DNA from: Nitrobacter sp051912485
GTDB lineage: Bacteria; Pseudomonadota; Alphaproteobacteria; Rhizobiales; Xanthobacteraceae
Assembly: GCF_051912485.1 (NCBI RefSeq)
Contig: NZ_CP196822.1
Location: 1,116,001-1,180,000, forward strand
Direction: 5' to 3'
DNA length: 64,000 nucleotides
The notes below the pieces were generated by a model, which worked only from the letters and a program-made list of their open reading frames with translations, ran no database searches and was not told the origin of the DNA. The position numbers and the translations under genes were made by a program. Position 1 is the first letter of the stretch. Every line of letters starts with the position of its first letter. Positions 1 to 8,913 of the stretch are shown here, in pieces.

Positions 1-216
1 AAAACCGGTATCCTCGATCCGCAGGGCAAGGCGATCGAGGGGGCGCTGAAGTCGCTCGGCGTTGATGGCATCGCCAGCGTGCGTCAGGGCAAGGTGTTCG
101 ACATCGAACTCGCCGGCGCCGACAAGGCGAAGGCGGAAGCCGCGCTGAAGGCTGCCGCCGACAAGCTGCTCGCCAATACGGTCATCGAGAACTATCGCGT
201 CGAGGTTTTGGGTTAG
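1..216 (+). CDS. purS: Phosphoribosylformylglycinamidine synthase subunit PurS (3' part)
   Basis: The window opens inside this gene. The last 71 codons are readable and end in TAG. PurS is the small bridging subunit of the three-part FGAM synthase (PurS/PurQ/PurL) in de novo purine synthesis. The visible part shows the usual PurS ending: a GILDPQG segment, a G(V/I)…V(R)QGKVFDIEL strand, an Ala/Lys-rich helix and a final 'NTVIENYRVEVL' strand. It sits 12 nt before purQ in the same direction, as expected for an operon. The start lies outside the window. Confidence 0.95.
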   Translation, partial: KTGILDPQGKAIEGALKSLGVDGIASVRQGKVFDIELAGADKAKAEAALKAAADKLLANTVIENYRVEVLG

Positions 217-228
217 GCGACGCACGAC

Positions 229-930
229 ATGAAATCCGCCGTCCTCGTTTTTCCCGGCATCAATCGCGAGCGCGATATGGCACGCGCCTTGAAGCTCGTG
301 TCAGGACGCGAACCCGCGATGGTGTGGCACGCGGAGACCTCGCTGCCCGAGGGTACCGATCTCGTCGTGGTGCCCGGCGGCTTTTCCTATGGCGACTATC
401 TGCGCTGCGGCGCTATTGCCGCGCGCTCGCCGGTCATGGAGGCGGTGCGCGCTTTCGCGTCCCGAGGCGGTCTCGTGCTCGGCGTTTGCAACGGTTTTCA
501 GATTCTGTGCGAGTCTGGGTTGTTGCCGGGAATTCTGATGCGCAACGCGCGGCTGAAATTCATCTGCCATGACGTGCATCTGCGGGTCGAACGCTCGGAT
601 ACGCCGTTCACGCGCGGCTACAATGCGGGGCAGGTGATCCGCGTGCCGGTCGCGCACGGCGAGGGCAACTACGCTGCCGACGAGGAGACCATCCGCCGCC
701 TCGAGGGCGACGGCCGCATACTCTACCGCTATTGCTCGCCGTCCGGCGAGGTCGGCGACACCCACAACATCAACGGCGCGGCGCAATCGATCGCCGGCAT
801 TATCAATGAACGCGGCAATGTGCTCGGCATGATGCCGCATCCGGAAAATCACGTCGAAGACATTATGGGCTGCACCGATGGGCGCGGGCTGTTCGCGGGG
901 CTCGTCGCGCATCTGCAACCGGCGGCGTAA
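229..930 (+). CDS. purQ: Phosphoribosylformylglycinamidine synthase, glutaminase subunit PurQ
   Basis: This 233-aa class I glutamine amidotransferase hydrolyses glutamine and passes ammonia to PurL for FGAM formation in purine synthesis. The nucleophile is Cys87 in LGVCNGFQIL, and the His/Glu pair is H204 and E206 in MMPHPENH. Length fits the stand-alone PurQ family (about 225-235 aa). The ATG lies 12 nt after the purS stop. It is in an operon with purS upstream and, after a 133-nt gap holding a small ORF, purL downstream. Confidence 0.97.
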   Translation: MKSAVLVFPGINRERDMARALKLVSGREPAMVWHAETSLPEGTDLVVVPGGFSYGDYLRCGAIAARSPVMEAVRAFASRGGLVLGVCNGFQILCESGLLPGILMRNARLKFICHDVHLRVERSDTPFTRGYNAGQVIRVPVAHGEGNYAADEETIRRLEGDGRILYRYCSPSGEVGDTHNINGAAQSIAGIINERGNVLGMMPHPENHVEDIMGCTDGRGLFAGLVAHLQPAA

Positions 931-941
931 GAAACGCCACG

Positions 942-1061
942 ATGATAAGCGAAAAGCAGGTCAAGGTGGTCCGCCAGGAACAAATCGACCCTGTCCAAAG
1001 CCTCTTTTATAAAAATGCGCAACTGGCGATACGCCGTCGAAAAACTCGACAGAATTTTTAA
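942..1061 (+). CDS. Candidate small ORF (39 aa) between purQ and purL
   Basis: The ORF runs from ATG at 942 to TAA at 1059-1061 and ends two bases before the purL ATG at 1064. It therefore fills most of the purQ-purL gap. The peptide is basic and rich in Gln/Arg/Lys (MISEKQVKVV at the start, RRRKTRQNF at the end), with no signal peptide or membrane segment. I do not recognise it. The tight spacing could reflect translational coupling to purL, but no clear Shine-Dalgarno is seen and chance is possible. Confidence 0.35.
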   Translation: MISEKQVKVVRQEQIDPVQSLFYKNAQLAIRRRKTRQNF

Positions 1062-1063
1062 AA

Positions 1064-3274
1064 ATGAGCCGTAACGAACCCCCAATCACCCCCGAACTCG
1101 TCGCATCGCACGGCCTCAAGCCGGACGAGTACGAGCGCATTTTGAAGCTGATCGGCCGGGTGCCGACATTCACTGAACTTGGTATCTTCTCGGCGATGTG
1201 GAACGAGCACTGCTCGTACAAGTCATCGCGCATCCATCTGCGCGGGTTGCCGACAAAAGCGCCGTGGGTGATCCAGGGTCCCGGCGAGAACGCCGGGGTC
1301 ATCGACATTGGCGACGGGCAGGCGGTGGTGTTCAAGATGGAGAGCCATAACCATCCGAGTTACATCGAGCCCTATCAGGGCGCGACCACCGGCGTCGGCG
1401 GCATCCTGCGCGATGTCTTCACCATGGGCGCACGCCCCATTGCCTGCCTCAACGCGCTGAGCTTCGGCGATCCGTCGCATCCGAAAACCCGGCATCTTGT
1501 TGGCGGCGTGGTCGCGGGTGTCGGCGGCTACGGTAACTCGTTTGGGGTGCCGACGGTTGGCGGGCAGGTGCGCTTTCACACCCGTTATGATGGCAACATT
1601 CTGGTCAACGCCATGGCGGTCGGCCTCGCCGACGCCGACAAAATTTTCTATGCGGCGGCATCAGGCGTAAACATGCCGATCGTCTATCTCGGTTCCAAGA
1701 CCGGTCGCGACGGCATCCACGGCGCCACCATGGCGTCGGCGGAATTTGATGACGACAGCGCGGAGAAACGCCCAACCGTTCAGGTCGGCGATCCCTTCGC
1801 CGAAAAGCTTCTGTTAGAGGCCTGTCTCGAAATCATGGCGAAGGGCTGCGTCGTCGCCATCCAGGATATGGGGGCGGCGGGGCTGACATGTTCGGCCGTG
1901 GAAATGGGCGCCAAGGGCGACCTCGGCGTCGATCTCGATCTCGACAGCGTGCCCACGCGCGAGACCGGCATGAGCGCCTACGAGATGATGCTCTCGGAAA
2001 GCCAGGAGCGCATGCTCATGGTGCTTAAGCCCGAGAAGGAAAAGGAAGCGGAGGCGATCTTCAGGAAGTGGGGGCTCGATTTCGCGATCGTCGGTTATAC
2101 GACGCCGTCGCAGCGCTTCGTGGTGAAGCACGGCGGCGACGTGATGGTGGATTTGCCGATCAAGGAATTGGAATCGGAAGCCCCGCTGTATGATCGGCCG
2201 CATGTGCCGTCGCCGCAACTGCCTGTCATTCACGCCCGCGATGTCGCGCCGCCGCTGCCGGTGACCGATGCGCTGGAGAAGCTGATCGCGACGCCCGAAC
2301 TGTGCTCGAAGCGTTGGGTGTGGGAGCAGTACGATCACGTTATCGGCGGCAACACTGTGCAGCGCCCCGGCGGCGATGCGGCTGTCGTGCGCGTGCAGAA
2401 CGGGCCGAAGGGTCTCGCGCTCACGGTCGATGTAACGCCACGATATTGCGAGGCCGATCCGTTTGAAGGCGGCAAGCAGGCGGTCGCGGAAGCCTGGCGC
2501 AACGTCACCGCCGTCGGCGGCCGTCCGCTTGCGATCACCGACAACCTGAACTTCGGCAATCCGGAACGGCCGGAGAACATGGGGCAGTTCGTCGGCTGCC
2601 TGAAGGGCATCGCAGCGGCCTGCACCGCGCTGGATTTCCCGGTCGTGTCCGGCAACGTCTCGCTCTACAACGAAACCAACGGCCGCGGCATTTTGCCGAC
2701 GCCGTCGATCGGCGGCGTGGGCCTGCTCGACGATTTCACGAAGTCCGCTTCGCTCGCCTTCAAGGCCGAAGGCGAGTGCATTTTGCTAATTGGTGAGACC
2801 AAGGGCTGGCTCGGCCAGTCGGTTTACTTGCGCGACGTCTGCGGGCGCGAGGAGGGGGCACCGCCTCCAGTCGATCTCGCTGCCGAGAAGCGCAACGGCG
2901 ATGTGGTGCGCGGCATGATCCATGCGGGTACCGCGACGGCGGTGCATGACGTCTCTGACGGCGGATTGCTGGTCGCGTTGACCGAGATGGCGATGGCAAG
3001 CGGGATCGGGGCCAAACTCGACGCGGCCGAGGAGTCCATCGTGCCGCATGCGTGGTGGTTCGGTGAGGATCAGGCCCGCTATATCGTCACCGTGCACGAA
3101 AAGGATCTGCTGAGCGTTTTCACCAAGCTCAAGGCGGTCGATGTGCCTTGCGTCCAGATCGGCCTGACCGGTGGTCACGAGATCGCCATCGCCGGCGAGC
3201 GTGCCGTCCACGTCAAGGCCTTGCAGCATGGCTCCGAAAGCTGGCTGCCGGACTATATGGCGGGGAAAAGCTGA
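1064..3274 (+). CDS. purL: Phosphoribosylformylglycinamidine synthase subunit PurL
   Basis: This 736-aa protein is the short bacterial PurL, the ATP-dependent synthetase subunit that converts FGAR to FGAM with ammonia from PurQ. It lacks the fused glutaminase domain of the long enterobacterial form. Landmarks are the N-terminal WNEHCSYKSSR segment (about 47-56), the KMESHNHPS motif (91-99) and two AIRS-like halves; the second holds the HDVSDGGL segment near the C-terminus. Length is normal. It follows purQ and the small ORF in the same direction, and the next gene is on the opposite strand. Confidence 0.97.
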   Translation: MSRNEPPITPELVASHGLKPDEYERILKLIGRVPTFTELGIFSAMWNEHCSYKSSRIHLRGLPTKAPWVIQGPGENAGVIDIGDGQAVVFKMESHNHPSYIEPYQGATTGVGGILRDVFTMGARPIACLNALSFGDPSHPKTRHLVGGVVAGVGGYGNSFGVPTVGGQVRFHTRYDGNILVNAMAVGLADADKIFYAAASGVNMPIVYLGSKTGRDGIHGATMASAEFDDDSAEKRPTVQVGDPFAEKLLLEACLEIMAKGCVVAIQDMGAAGLTCSAVEMGAKGDLGVDLDLDSVPTRETGMSAYEMMLSESQERMLMVLKPEKEKEAEAIFRKWGLDFAIVGYTTPSQRFVVKHGGDVMVDLPIKELESEAPLYDRPHVPSPQLPVIHARDVAPPLPVTDALEKLIATPELCSKRWVWEQYDHVIGGNTVQRPGGDAAVVRVQNGPKGLALTVDVTPRYCEADPFEGGKQAVAEAWRNVTAVGGRPLAITDNLNFGNPERPENMGQFVGCLKGIAAACTALDFPVVSGNVSLYNETNGRGILPTPSIGGVGLLDDFTKSASLAFKAEGECILLIGETKGWLGQSVYLRDVCGREEGAPPPVDLAAEKRNGDVVRGMIHAGTATAVHDVSDGGLLVALTEMAMASGIGAKLDAAEESIVPHAWWFGEDQARYIVTVHEKDLLSVFTKLKAVDVPCVQIGLTGGHEIAIAGERAVHVKALQHGSESWLPDYMAGKS

Positions 3275-3516
3275 CGTCCGGCGTGAGGTTGCACCGGGAA
3301 TTTGGCGCAGCGCGACCATCGTAACCCGACTCAGGGCGGGCGTGCCGACGACTGCTGAAGCGGGCGTAGGGCATATTCTGTGCTGAGGACATAATGCACA
3401 GAGCGAACACAAACGATGGTGGGTCTGATCATAGCTTCCGCCCCAGTTGGCACACAAGCTATCCCGATGACTTCACCATCGTTGTCGAGCATCTCAGGCT
3501 AAGGGCATCACGCCGC

Positions 3517-3876
3517 TCAGTAGTTCGGGCAAACCCAGCTGCCGTAGGCGTTGTAGCCGCAGCCGCTGCGGTAGTAGGCCCCCGTAGCAGCTGCGCCGAC
3601 CGCCGCCGCGCCCACTGCCGCGGCACCGACACCGTAGCCACGATAGCCGTACCCACGATAGCCGTACCCGCGATAGCCATAGCGCCCGCCGCGCACAGCA
3701 ACCGCGCCGCCCCGGTATCCCCGACCTGCAACTGCGCCGCCGCGGTGCACGGCACCGCCGCCGTGGAAACCTCCGGCGCGCATGCCGCCGCCGCGGCGGG
3801 CGAATGCGTCATCGGGGAAAGTGGTGACCAGCAGCATGGCTATGGCTGCCGAAGCGATGAGAAATCGACGCAACAT
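3517..3876 (-). CDS. Secreted Gly/Tyr/Arg-rich repeat protein
   Basis: The 119-aa product has a clear N-terminal signal peptide (MLRRFLIASAAIAMLLVTT…, cleavage near DAFA). After it come Gly/His-rich and then 'RGYGYRG' repeats, an Ala/Val/Gly stretch and a Cys-containing tail (SGCGYNAYGSWVCPNY) that could form a disulfide. No known function. Proteins of this type are frequent in Bradyrhizobium relatives as small exported hypothetical proteins. A similar one lies at 39520-39789. It is monocistronic and convergent with purL. Confidence 0.75.
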   Translation of the reverse strand: MLRRFLIASAAIAMLLVTTFPDDAFARRGGGMRAGGFHGGGAVHRGGAVAGRGYRGGAVAVRGGRYGYRGYGYRGYGYRGYGVGAAAVGAAAVGAAATGAYYRSGCGYNAYGSWVCPNY

Positions 3877-4434
3877 TCGCGTACTCCTTCTTCGAGAGAG
3901 GAAAGCCGCGGACGCCTGCGCATCGCGCCGAACCGCGGGTTCTATCTGAAGCCTCGCGCGCGGCAGCTTCGCGCCCTTGACCTACATCAAACCTCGCAGT
4001 TCCATCTTCCGGCTCTTGACTTGATCCGATCGGCGTATCCTGCCGCAACGCAGGAACGAACATGATCACCGAGATCGGCACCACACGCGGCCAGATTGCC
4101 GTCCTCTCGCCGCCCGTAGCTGGCCCCGTTCAGGATCGGGTTAGGGCATGGGTTGTATCGGTGATCGCAATACCGTCGGCGGACACCCTGATATGGCCTG
4201 GGTTCGGCGTCATCGTGACCGGGTATCTTCCGGTGGCCTTCTTGCGGTTAAAAGGTTCATGCAAATATAGAACTGATCGGCGTGACGGGATCGGGCGACC
4301 GCGTTAAGTTGAGCAGCCGTCGCGGCGATTCCGGTGCATGATCCGGGGCTAGTGTCCCGATTCCGAAGGTCGCTTGACTGAATGAAGCGAACTTTTGAAC
4401 CACCTCGCTAGCCGCGGATTTGGGAGAGACTTTG
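3877..4434. other. Intergenic stretch before bolA
   Basis: I find no convincing gene in these 558 bases. The first part is the promoter side of the minus-strand secreted protein gene. The last part carries a short dispersed repeat (4349-4411) directly before the bolA ribosome binding site. A plus-strand ORF at 4062-4307 has no recognisable product and was left out. Confidence 0.6.
4349..4411 (+). repeat. Dispersed intergenic repeat, AGTGTC/CCGAAG family, copy A
   Basis: The element begins CTAGTGTCCCGATTCCGAAG and ends in CGCTAG. Inside, AAGGTCGCTT and AAGCGAACTTT can pair as a hairpin around a short loop. Related sequence occurs at 11196-11270 and, inverted, at 17852-17900. It lies immediately upstream of the bolA ribosome binding site. 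Confidence 0.6.
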
Positions 4435-4668
4435 ATGGCGATGGACGCGCGGGATATCGAATCGATGATCAAGGAGGCGATTCCGGATGCCCAGGTGACA
4501 ATCCAAGACCTCGCGGGTGACGGCAACCACTACTCGGCGACCGTGATTTCCGAGTCGTTCCGCGGCAAATCCCGCGTGCAGCAGCATCAACTCGTCTATC
4601 AGTCCCTGAAGGGGCAGATGGGCGGCGTTCTCCACGCGCTGGCTTTGCAGACCGGCGTTCCGGAATAA
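4435..4668 (+). CDS. bolA: BolA family protein
   Basis: The 77-aa product belongs to the BolA/IbaG family, small proteins that pair with monothiol CGFS glutaredoxins around a [2Fe-2S] cluster and act in iron-sulfur trafficking or regulation. The family core is visible as GDGNHYSATVISESFRGKSRVQ (split by the conserved His) followed by HQLVYQSLKG. I chose ATG 4435 because GGGAGAG sits about 6 nt upstream; a TTG 15 nt earlier is in frame but less likely. Its usual partner grxD lies 3.8 kb downstream, separated here by ltrA-like and egtDB genes. Confidence 0.92.
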   Translation: MAMDARDIESMIKEAIPDAQVTIQDLAGDGNHYSATVISESFRGKSRVQQHQLVYQSLKGQMGGVLHALALQTGVPE

Positions 4669-4696
4669 TCCCGCCGAACTGTCACAGAGGGGGTTG

Positions 4697-5890
4697 ATGC
4701 CGCGAGCCAACGACGATGGAAGGCTTCTGCGGGAACGCAGTTCGAGCCAGCACAACCGTGTGACCTACGTCGAATTGTTTTTCGACCTGGTGTTCGTCTT
4801 CGCGATCACGCAAATCTCCCACACACTGCTTGCGCATTTCACTCCGCTTGGCGTGCTGCAAGTGACGATGCTGATGCTGGCGGTATGGTGGGTCTGGGTC
4901 TTCACCTCCTGGACCACCAACTGGCTCGACCCCGAACAGTCCCCGGTCCGGATCATGCTGTTCGGTCTGATGATCGGCGGCCTGCTGCTGTCGACCTCGA
5001 TCCCGAAGGCGTTTGAAAGCCGGGGTCTGGTGTTCGCGGCGGCCTATTCCGCCATGCAGGTGGGACGGACGCTGTTCTTTCTGTGGTCGGTGCCAACATC
5101 GGCGGTCGGCCAACGCTATAACTTCATCCGCATCCTGATCTGGCTCGGCACAAGTGCGGTGTTCTGGATCGCGGGCGGACTGGCCGAGGGCAATATCCGG
5201 ATCGGGTTGTGGCTCGTTGCGCTCGCGATCGAATATGCCGGCCCGGCGATGCGATTCCGAACCCCCCATTTCGGAGCCTCGACCACGCGGGACTGGGAAG
5301 TCGAGGGCGGCCACATGGCCGAACGATGCGCGCTGTTCATCATCATCGCCCTCGGCGAATCTATCGTCGTCACCGGCGCGACCTTCGCTGAAACAGCATG
5401 GACGGCGACCACGGTTTGCGCCTTCGTGGTGGCGCTACTCGGCAGCATCGCGATGTGGTGGGTCTATTTCCATATCGGAGCCGAAGCCGGATCGGAGCAT
5501 ATTTCACAATCTGCAGATACCGGAAGATTGGCGCGGCTAGCCTATACTTATCTGCATTTGCCGATCGTCGCCGGAATTGTGGTGTCCGCCGTCGGCGACG
5601 AATTGCTGCTCGCGCATCCCGATGGGCATGTCGGAGCCAAGGAAATCCTGAGCATCGTGGGTGGACCGCTGCTGTATCTGATCGGGACGATCCTGTTCAA
5701 GCACGCGATCCGCGGCATCTACCAGCTATCCCACCTGGTCGGGATCGGCCTGTTGATCGTGATGATTCCGTTCGCTTCCCGGTTCACGCCGCTTTCGCTC
5801 GCGGTGGTCGCTGCAGCAATTCTGATGATCGTTGCGGCGTGGGAGGCGATCTCGCTGGGATCAGGCTCGCGTCAGGTTGAAGACGTCTGA
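4697..5890 (+). CDS. Low temperature requirement protein A (LtrA) family membrane protein
   Basis: This protein of about 397 aa matches the LtrA family, named for a Listeria low-temperature growth locus; its biochemical role is not established. The signature near the N-terminus is VTYVELFFDLVFVFAITQ. Many hydrophobic helices follow, about ten or more, including the WWVWVFTSWTTNWLDP and ERCALFIIIALGESIVVTG segments typical of the family. ATG 4697 is preceded by AGAGGGG. It stands alone, 28 nt after bolA and convergent with egtD. Confidence 0.9.
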   Translation: MPRANDDGRLLRERSSSQHNRVTYVELFFDLVFVFAITQISHTLLAHFTPLGVLQVTMLMLAVWWVWVFTSWTTNWLDPEQSPVRIMLFGLMIGGLLLSTSIPKAFESRGLVFAAAYSAMQVGRTLFFLWSVPTSAVGQRYNFIRILIWLGTSAVFWIAGGLAEGNIRIGLWLVALAIEYAGPAMRFRTPHFGASTTRDWEVEGGHMAERCALFIIIALGESIVVTGATFAETAWTATTVCAFVVALLGSIAMWWVYFHIGAEAGSEHISQSADTGRLARLAYTYLHLPIVAGIVVSAVGDELLLAHPDGHVGAKEILSIVGGPLLYLIGTILFKHAIRGIYQLSHLVGIGLLIVMIPFASRFTPLSLAVVAAAILMIVAAWEAISLGSGSRQVEDV

Positions 5891-5904
5891 TGCCATGAAA
5901 TGCT

Positions 5905-6870
5905 TTAGGATCTCAGCGCGTGAACCGAGAACATCCCGCCGGGATCGCTCCATGACGCTGACGGCGTCCAGCCCGCGCCTTTCGCCAGAGCGATGAAGCG
6001 GTCGAGGCTGTATTTGTAGCTGTTCTCGGTGTGGATGCTCTCGCCGCTACGGAACGAGATGTTGCGGCCCCGCAATCGGACGGTCTGCGGCCGCTTGCTG
6101 ACGAGGTGCATTTCGATCCGGTGGCGTTCGCGATTGTAGATCGCGCGATGGGTGAACGCGGACAGGTCGAAGTTGCCGCCGAGCTCGCGGTTGATGCGAG
6201 CTAGCACGTTCAAGTTGAAGCGCGCGGTGACACCGGCGGCATCGTTATAGGCGTCGTAAAGCATCCGCTCGTTCTTCTCGAGGTCGACGCCGATCAGCAT
6301 GTACGCGCCTTTGCCAAGGATGTCGCGGGCCCCATGCAGAAAGCGGCAGGCTTCATGGGGCTCGAAATTGCCAAGCGTCGAGCCTGGGAAGAAGCCCACC
6401 TTCGGCATCTCCCTGACCTGATCGGGCAGAATGAACGGTGCGGTGAAATCTGCTGTGACCGGATAGATCTGGAGGTGAGGGAAGTCCTTTCGCAGTCCTC
6501 GCGCCTGCGCGTTGAGAAAATCCCCCGATATGTCCACCGGCACATAGGCGGCGAATTCACATGCGTCCAGCAGCAGCCGCGCCTTGGTGGCCGCGCCGGC
6601 GCCAAACTCCACCAGCGCGGCATGTCTGGGAAGGATTGTAGCGATCTCCGCCGCGCGGGCGCGCAGGATGCCGAGTTCGGTGCGGGTCGGATAGTATTCA
6701 GGCAACCGGGTGATCTGTTCGAACAGTTCGGAGCCGGCAGCGTCGTAGAAATACTTCGGCGGGATTTGTTTCGGGTGTTGCATCAGTCCTGCGATGGCAT
6801 CGCTCGCGAATGCCGGCGTGGTTTCGTCGGATCGGGGCACCCCGGCCAAAGCAGCAGCGTGCACCTTCAT
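5905..6870 (-). CDS. egtD: L-histidine N(alpha)-methyltransferase EgtD (ergothioneine synthesis)
   Basis: The 321-aa protein fits EgtD, which trimethylates histidine to hercynine with three SAM, the first step to ergothioneine. Visible features are the N-terminal PKYFYDAAGSELFEQIT segment (37-53), the EYYPTRTE motif (59-66), the SAM-binding VEFGAGAATKARLLL (87-101) and PGSTLGNFEP. The chosen ATG at 6870 gives the family length; a longer frame upstream overlaps egtB and is not supported. It lies 46 nt downstream of egtB in the same direction, so the two form an ergothioneine pair. Confidence 0.93.
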   Translation of the reverse strand: MKVHAAALAGVPRSDETTPAFASDAIAGLMQHPKQIPPKYFYDAAGSELFEQITRLPEYYPTRTELGILRARAAEIATILPRHAALVEFGAGAATKARLLLDACEFAAYVPVDISGDFLNAQARGLRKDFPHLQIYPVTADFTAPFILPDQVREMPKVGFFPGSTLGNFEPHEACRFLHGARDILGKGAYMLIGVDLEKNERMLYDAYNDAAGVTARFNLNVLARINRELGGNFDLSAFTHRAIYNRERHRIEMHLVSKRPQTVRLRGRNISFRSGESIHTENSYKYSLDRFIALAKGAGWTPSASWSDPGGMFSVHALRS

Positions 6871-6916
6871 GACAGTCTCCGGGCCGCGCGTTGCGACGCA
6901 TTTGAGTTGACGATGA

Positions 6917-8173
6917 TCACGCTTCGTAGTCCGCGAGGCGCAGACCGGTGAATTGCCAGCGGTGATGCGGATAGAAGAAATTCCGGTAGGTGACGCGACT
7001 GTGCCCTTCCGGTGTCGCCAGCGATGAGCCGCGCAGCACGAACTGGTTGACCATGAACTTGCCGTTGTATTCGCCGAGAGCACCTTTGATCGCGCAATAT
7101 CCTGGATACGGCGAGTATGAGCTTCGTGTCCATTGCCAGACGATGCCGAACGCGTCGTCGAGTTGTCCGGCCCGCGCCGCGACCTCCCATTCCATCTCGG
7201 TCGGCAAATGCTTGCCGCTCCAGCGCGCGAATGCATCGGCCTCGTAGTAGCTGATGTGACAGACCGGCGCATCGGGATCGACCGGCCGCAAGCCGCCCAG
7301 CGTCATGACTTGCCAACCATCGCCGGTCTTGTGCCAGTAGCCCGGTGCCTCCCACTCCTCGTTGGTGGCGGCGGTGAAGCCGTCCATCAGCCACAACGTC
7401 GCGGTGCGATAGCCGCCGTCATCCATGAAAGCGAGCCAGTCGGCATTGGTGACGAGATGGCGTGCAAGTTTCACTGGCCCCACGAGGGCGCGGTGCGCGG
7501 GTTTCTCATTGTCGAAATGAAAGCCGTCGCCCTGATGTCCGACAGTGTGGATGCCCTGGTTCAGTGTGATCCATCCACCAACGCCGACGCGCGGTGTCGG
7601 GAACGTCCAGGATGCGTCATAGGTAGGCGAGATCGGATTTTGCGCAAACGCGTGCAAGATATCCGTCAGCATCAATTCCTGGTGCTGCTGCTCATGATTG
7701 AAGCCGGCTTCGATCAACGGCGCCAGCTCAGTCAGCATTTTGTCGTCGGCGTCGTGGAAGAATTTGACCACTGCCGCATCGACATGCCGGCGATAGGCGG
7801 TAATCTCTTCGGCGCCGGGGCGGGTGATATGGCCACGCTGGGCGCGGGCATATCGCGGGCCGGCGCTGACGTAATAGGAATTGAACAGGAATGGGAAATC
7901 GGGATGGAACGGAGTGTAGCCCTGACTGTGCTGGCCGAGCAGGAACTGTTCCCAGAACCAGGTGGTATGGGCGCGGTGCCATTTCGCCGGACTGGCATCC
8001 GGCATTGACTGCACCATCTGATCTTCTGGCGACAGCGGCTCCGCGCGCCGCTCCGTTTCGCCCCGAACGGCGAGAAATGCGTCCGTCAGGCGGCCGGCCA
8101 GTGTTCCTGAATCGGAAAACAGCGACGGGCTCGGAGCGGCCATTGCGGTCGCGGCAGACGCTGGATTCGTCAC
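6917..8173 (-). CDS. egtB: Iron-dependent sulfoxide synthase EgtB
   Basis: The 418-aa product has the two EgtB parts: an N-terminal DinB-like domain and a C-terminal formylglycine-generating-enzyme-type domain. It joins a sulfur donor (gamma-glutamylcysteine or cysteine) to hercynine using oxygen and a non-haem iron. The iron ligands are probably His66 (KWHRAHTTWF) and the H160-x3-H164-x-E166 motif in HEQQHQELML. The FGE-type end shows WEWEVAARAG-like and LRGSSLATPEGHSRVTYRNFF segments. The start is GTG at 8173 with CCGGAG 6-7 nt upstream. No egtC or egtE is next to it. Confidence 0.93.
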   Translation of the reverse strand: MTNPASAATAMAAPSPSLFSDSGTLAGRLTDAFLAVRGETERRAEPLSPEDQMVQSMPDASPAKWHRAHTTWFWEQFLLGQHSQGYTPFHPDFPFLFNSYYVSAGPRYARAQRGHITRPGAEEITAYRRHVDAAVVKFFHDADDKMLTELAPLIEAGFNHEQQHQELMLTDILHAFAQNPISPTYDASWTFPTPRVGVGGWITLNQGIHTVGHQGDGFHFDNEKPAHRALVGPVKLARHLVTNADWLAFMDDGGYRTATLWLMDGFTAATNEEWEAPGYWHKTGDGWQVMTLGGLRPVDPDAPVCHISYYEADAFARWSGKHLPTEMEWEVAARAGQLDDAFGIVWQWTRSSYSPYPGYCAIKGALGEYNGKFMVNQFVLRGSSLATPEGHSRVTYRNFFYPHHRWQFTGLRLADYEA

Positions 8174-8239
8174 GGAAATCTCCGGTTTGGGAGAGAACGC
8201 TGCTCCGGACGATGGGTTCCGCAGAACATCATGCCGCCG

Positions 8240-8271
8240 TCGGCCCGTCCTAGATGGGTGCCTCGGGCCGA
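8240..8271. other. Stem-loop between egtB and grxD
   Basis: TCGGCCCG (8240-8247) and CGGGCCGA (8264-8271) form an 8-bp perfect stem with a 16-nt loop, without a T-run on either side. It lies in the 286-nt divergent gap between egtB and grxD and could be part of either leader. No known riboswitch was recognised. Confidence 0.35.
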
Positions 8272-8459
8272 AGTTAAAGGTGGCAGCGGGAAATCAACTC
8301 GCTGTCGGCGATGGGAGTTGTGAGACGGCCTGGACGCCTTGTGGATCGGGCATGGCAGCTCCCCGGCAATTTACTTTATTGCACAACGGTTTCAGGTTAT
8401 AGATATCCCAACTGGGGCCGCTGGCGGCCCTGTGAACTCACGGCCACAAGGATGTGATG

Positions 8460-8798
8460 ATGAGCATTAAGGAAACCATCGAGAACGAACTGAAGTCGAA
8501 CGACGTTGTGCTGTTCCTGAAGGGCACGCCGCAATTTCCGCAGTGCGGTTTTTCGGGGCAGGTGGTTCAGATTCTTGATCACGTCGGCGTGGGCTACAAA
8601 GGTCTGAACGTGCTTGAATCTCCCGACCTGCGCGACGGCATCAAGACGTACTCGAACTGGCCGACGATCCCGCAGTTGTACGTCAAGGGCGAATTCGTCG
8701 GTGGCTGCGATATCGTCCGTGAGATGTTCCAGGCCGGCGAGTTGCAGAAGCTGTTTACCGACAAGGGCATCACGCTCAACACACCGGCGTCTGCCTGA
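8460..8798 (+). CDS. grxD: Monothiol glutaredoxin, Grx4/GrxD family
   Basis: The 112-aa protein has the single-domain CGFS glutaredoxin layout. The active site PQCGFSG has its Cys at residue 29; LKGTP, the WPTIPQLYVKGEFVGGCDI segment and a C-terminal helix follow. Grx4-type proteins bind a bridging [2Fe-2S] cluster with glutathione and with BolA and deliver clusters or signal iron status. Three start codons overlap (GTG 8454, ATG 8457, ATG 8460); AAGGA at 8448-8452 best fits 8460. It ends at a strong shared terminator facing rpsD. Confidence 0.95.
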   Translation: MSIKETIENELKSNDVVLFLKGTPQFPQCGFSGQVVQILDHVGVGYKGLNVLESPDLRDGIKTYSNWPTIPQLYVKGEFVGGCDIVREMFQAGELQKLFTDKGITLNTPASA

Positions 8799-8862
8799 CG
8801 ACGGCAGGCCGCGTCACCGAGAGCGACGCGACAACGACTGATCTGCACTTCGATTCCGCAAT

Positions 8863-8892
8863 AAAAAAGCCCCGGACATCCGGGGCTTTTTC
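8863..8892. terminator. Bidirectional terminator between grxD and rpsD
   Basis: GCCCCGG (8869-8875) and CCGGGGC (8880-8886) pair around ACAT, flanked by A-run and T-run on the two sides. It therefore works as an intrinsic terminator on both strands for the convergent genes. Confidence 0.93.
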
Positions 8893-8913
8893 TTGAAACT
8901 GAGACGGTAGCGA

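Noticed and set aside
3394..4065. 223-codon plus-strand ORF opposite the Gly/Tyr-rich gene
   Set aside because: Antisense of a repeat gene; Ala/Thr/Arg-rich without domain.
4062..4307. 81-codon ORF upstream of bolA
   Set aside because: No ribosome binding site, no family, biased composition.
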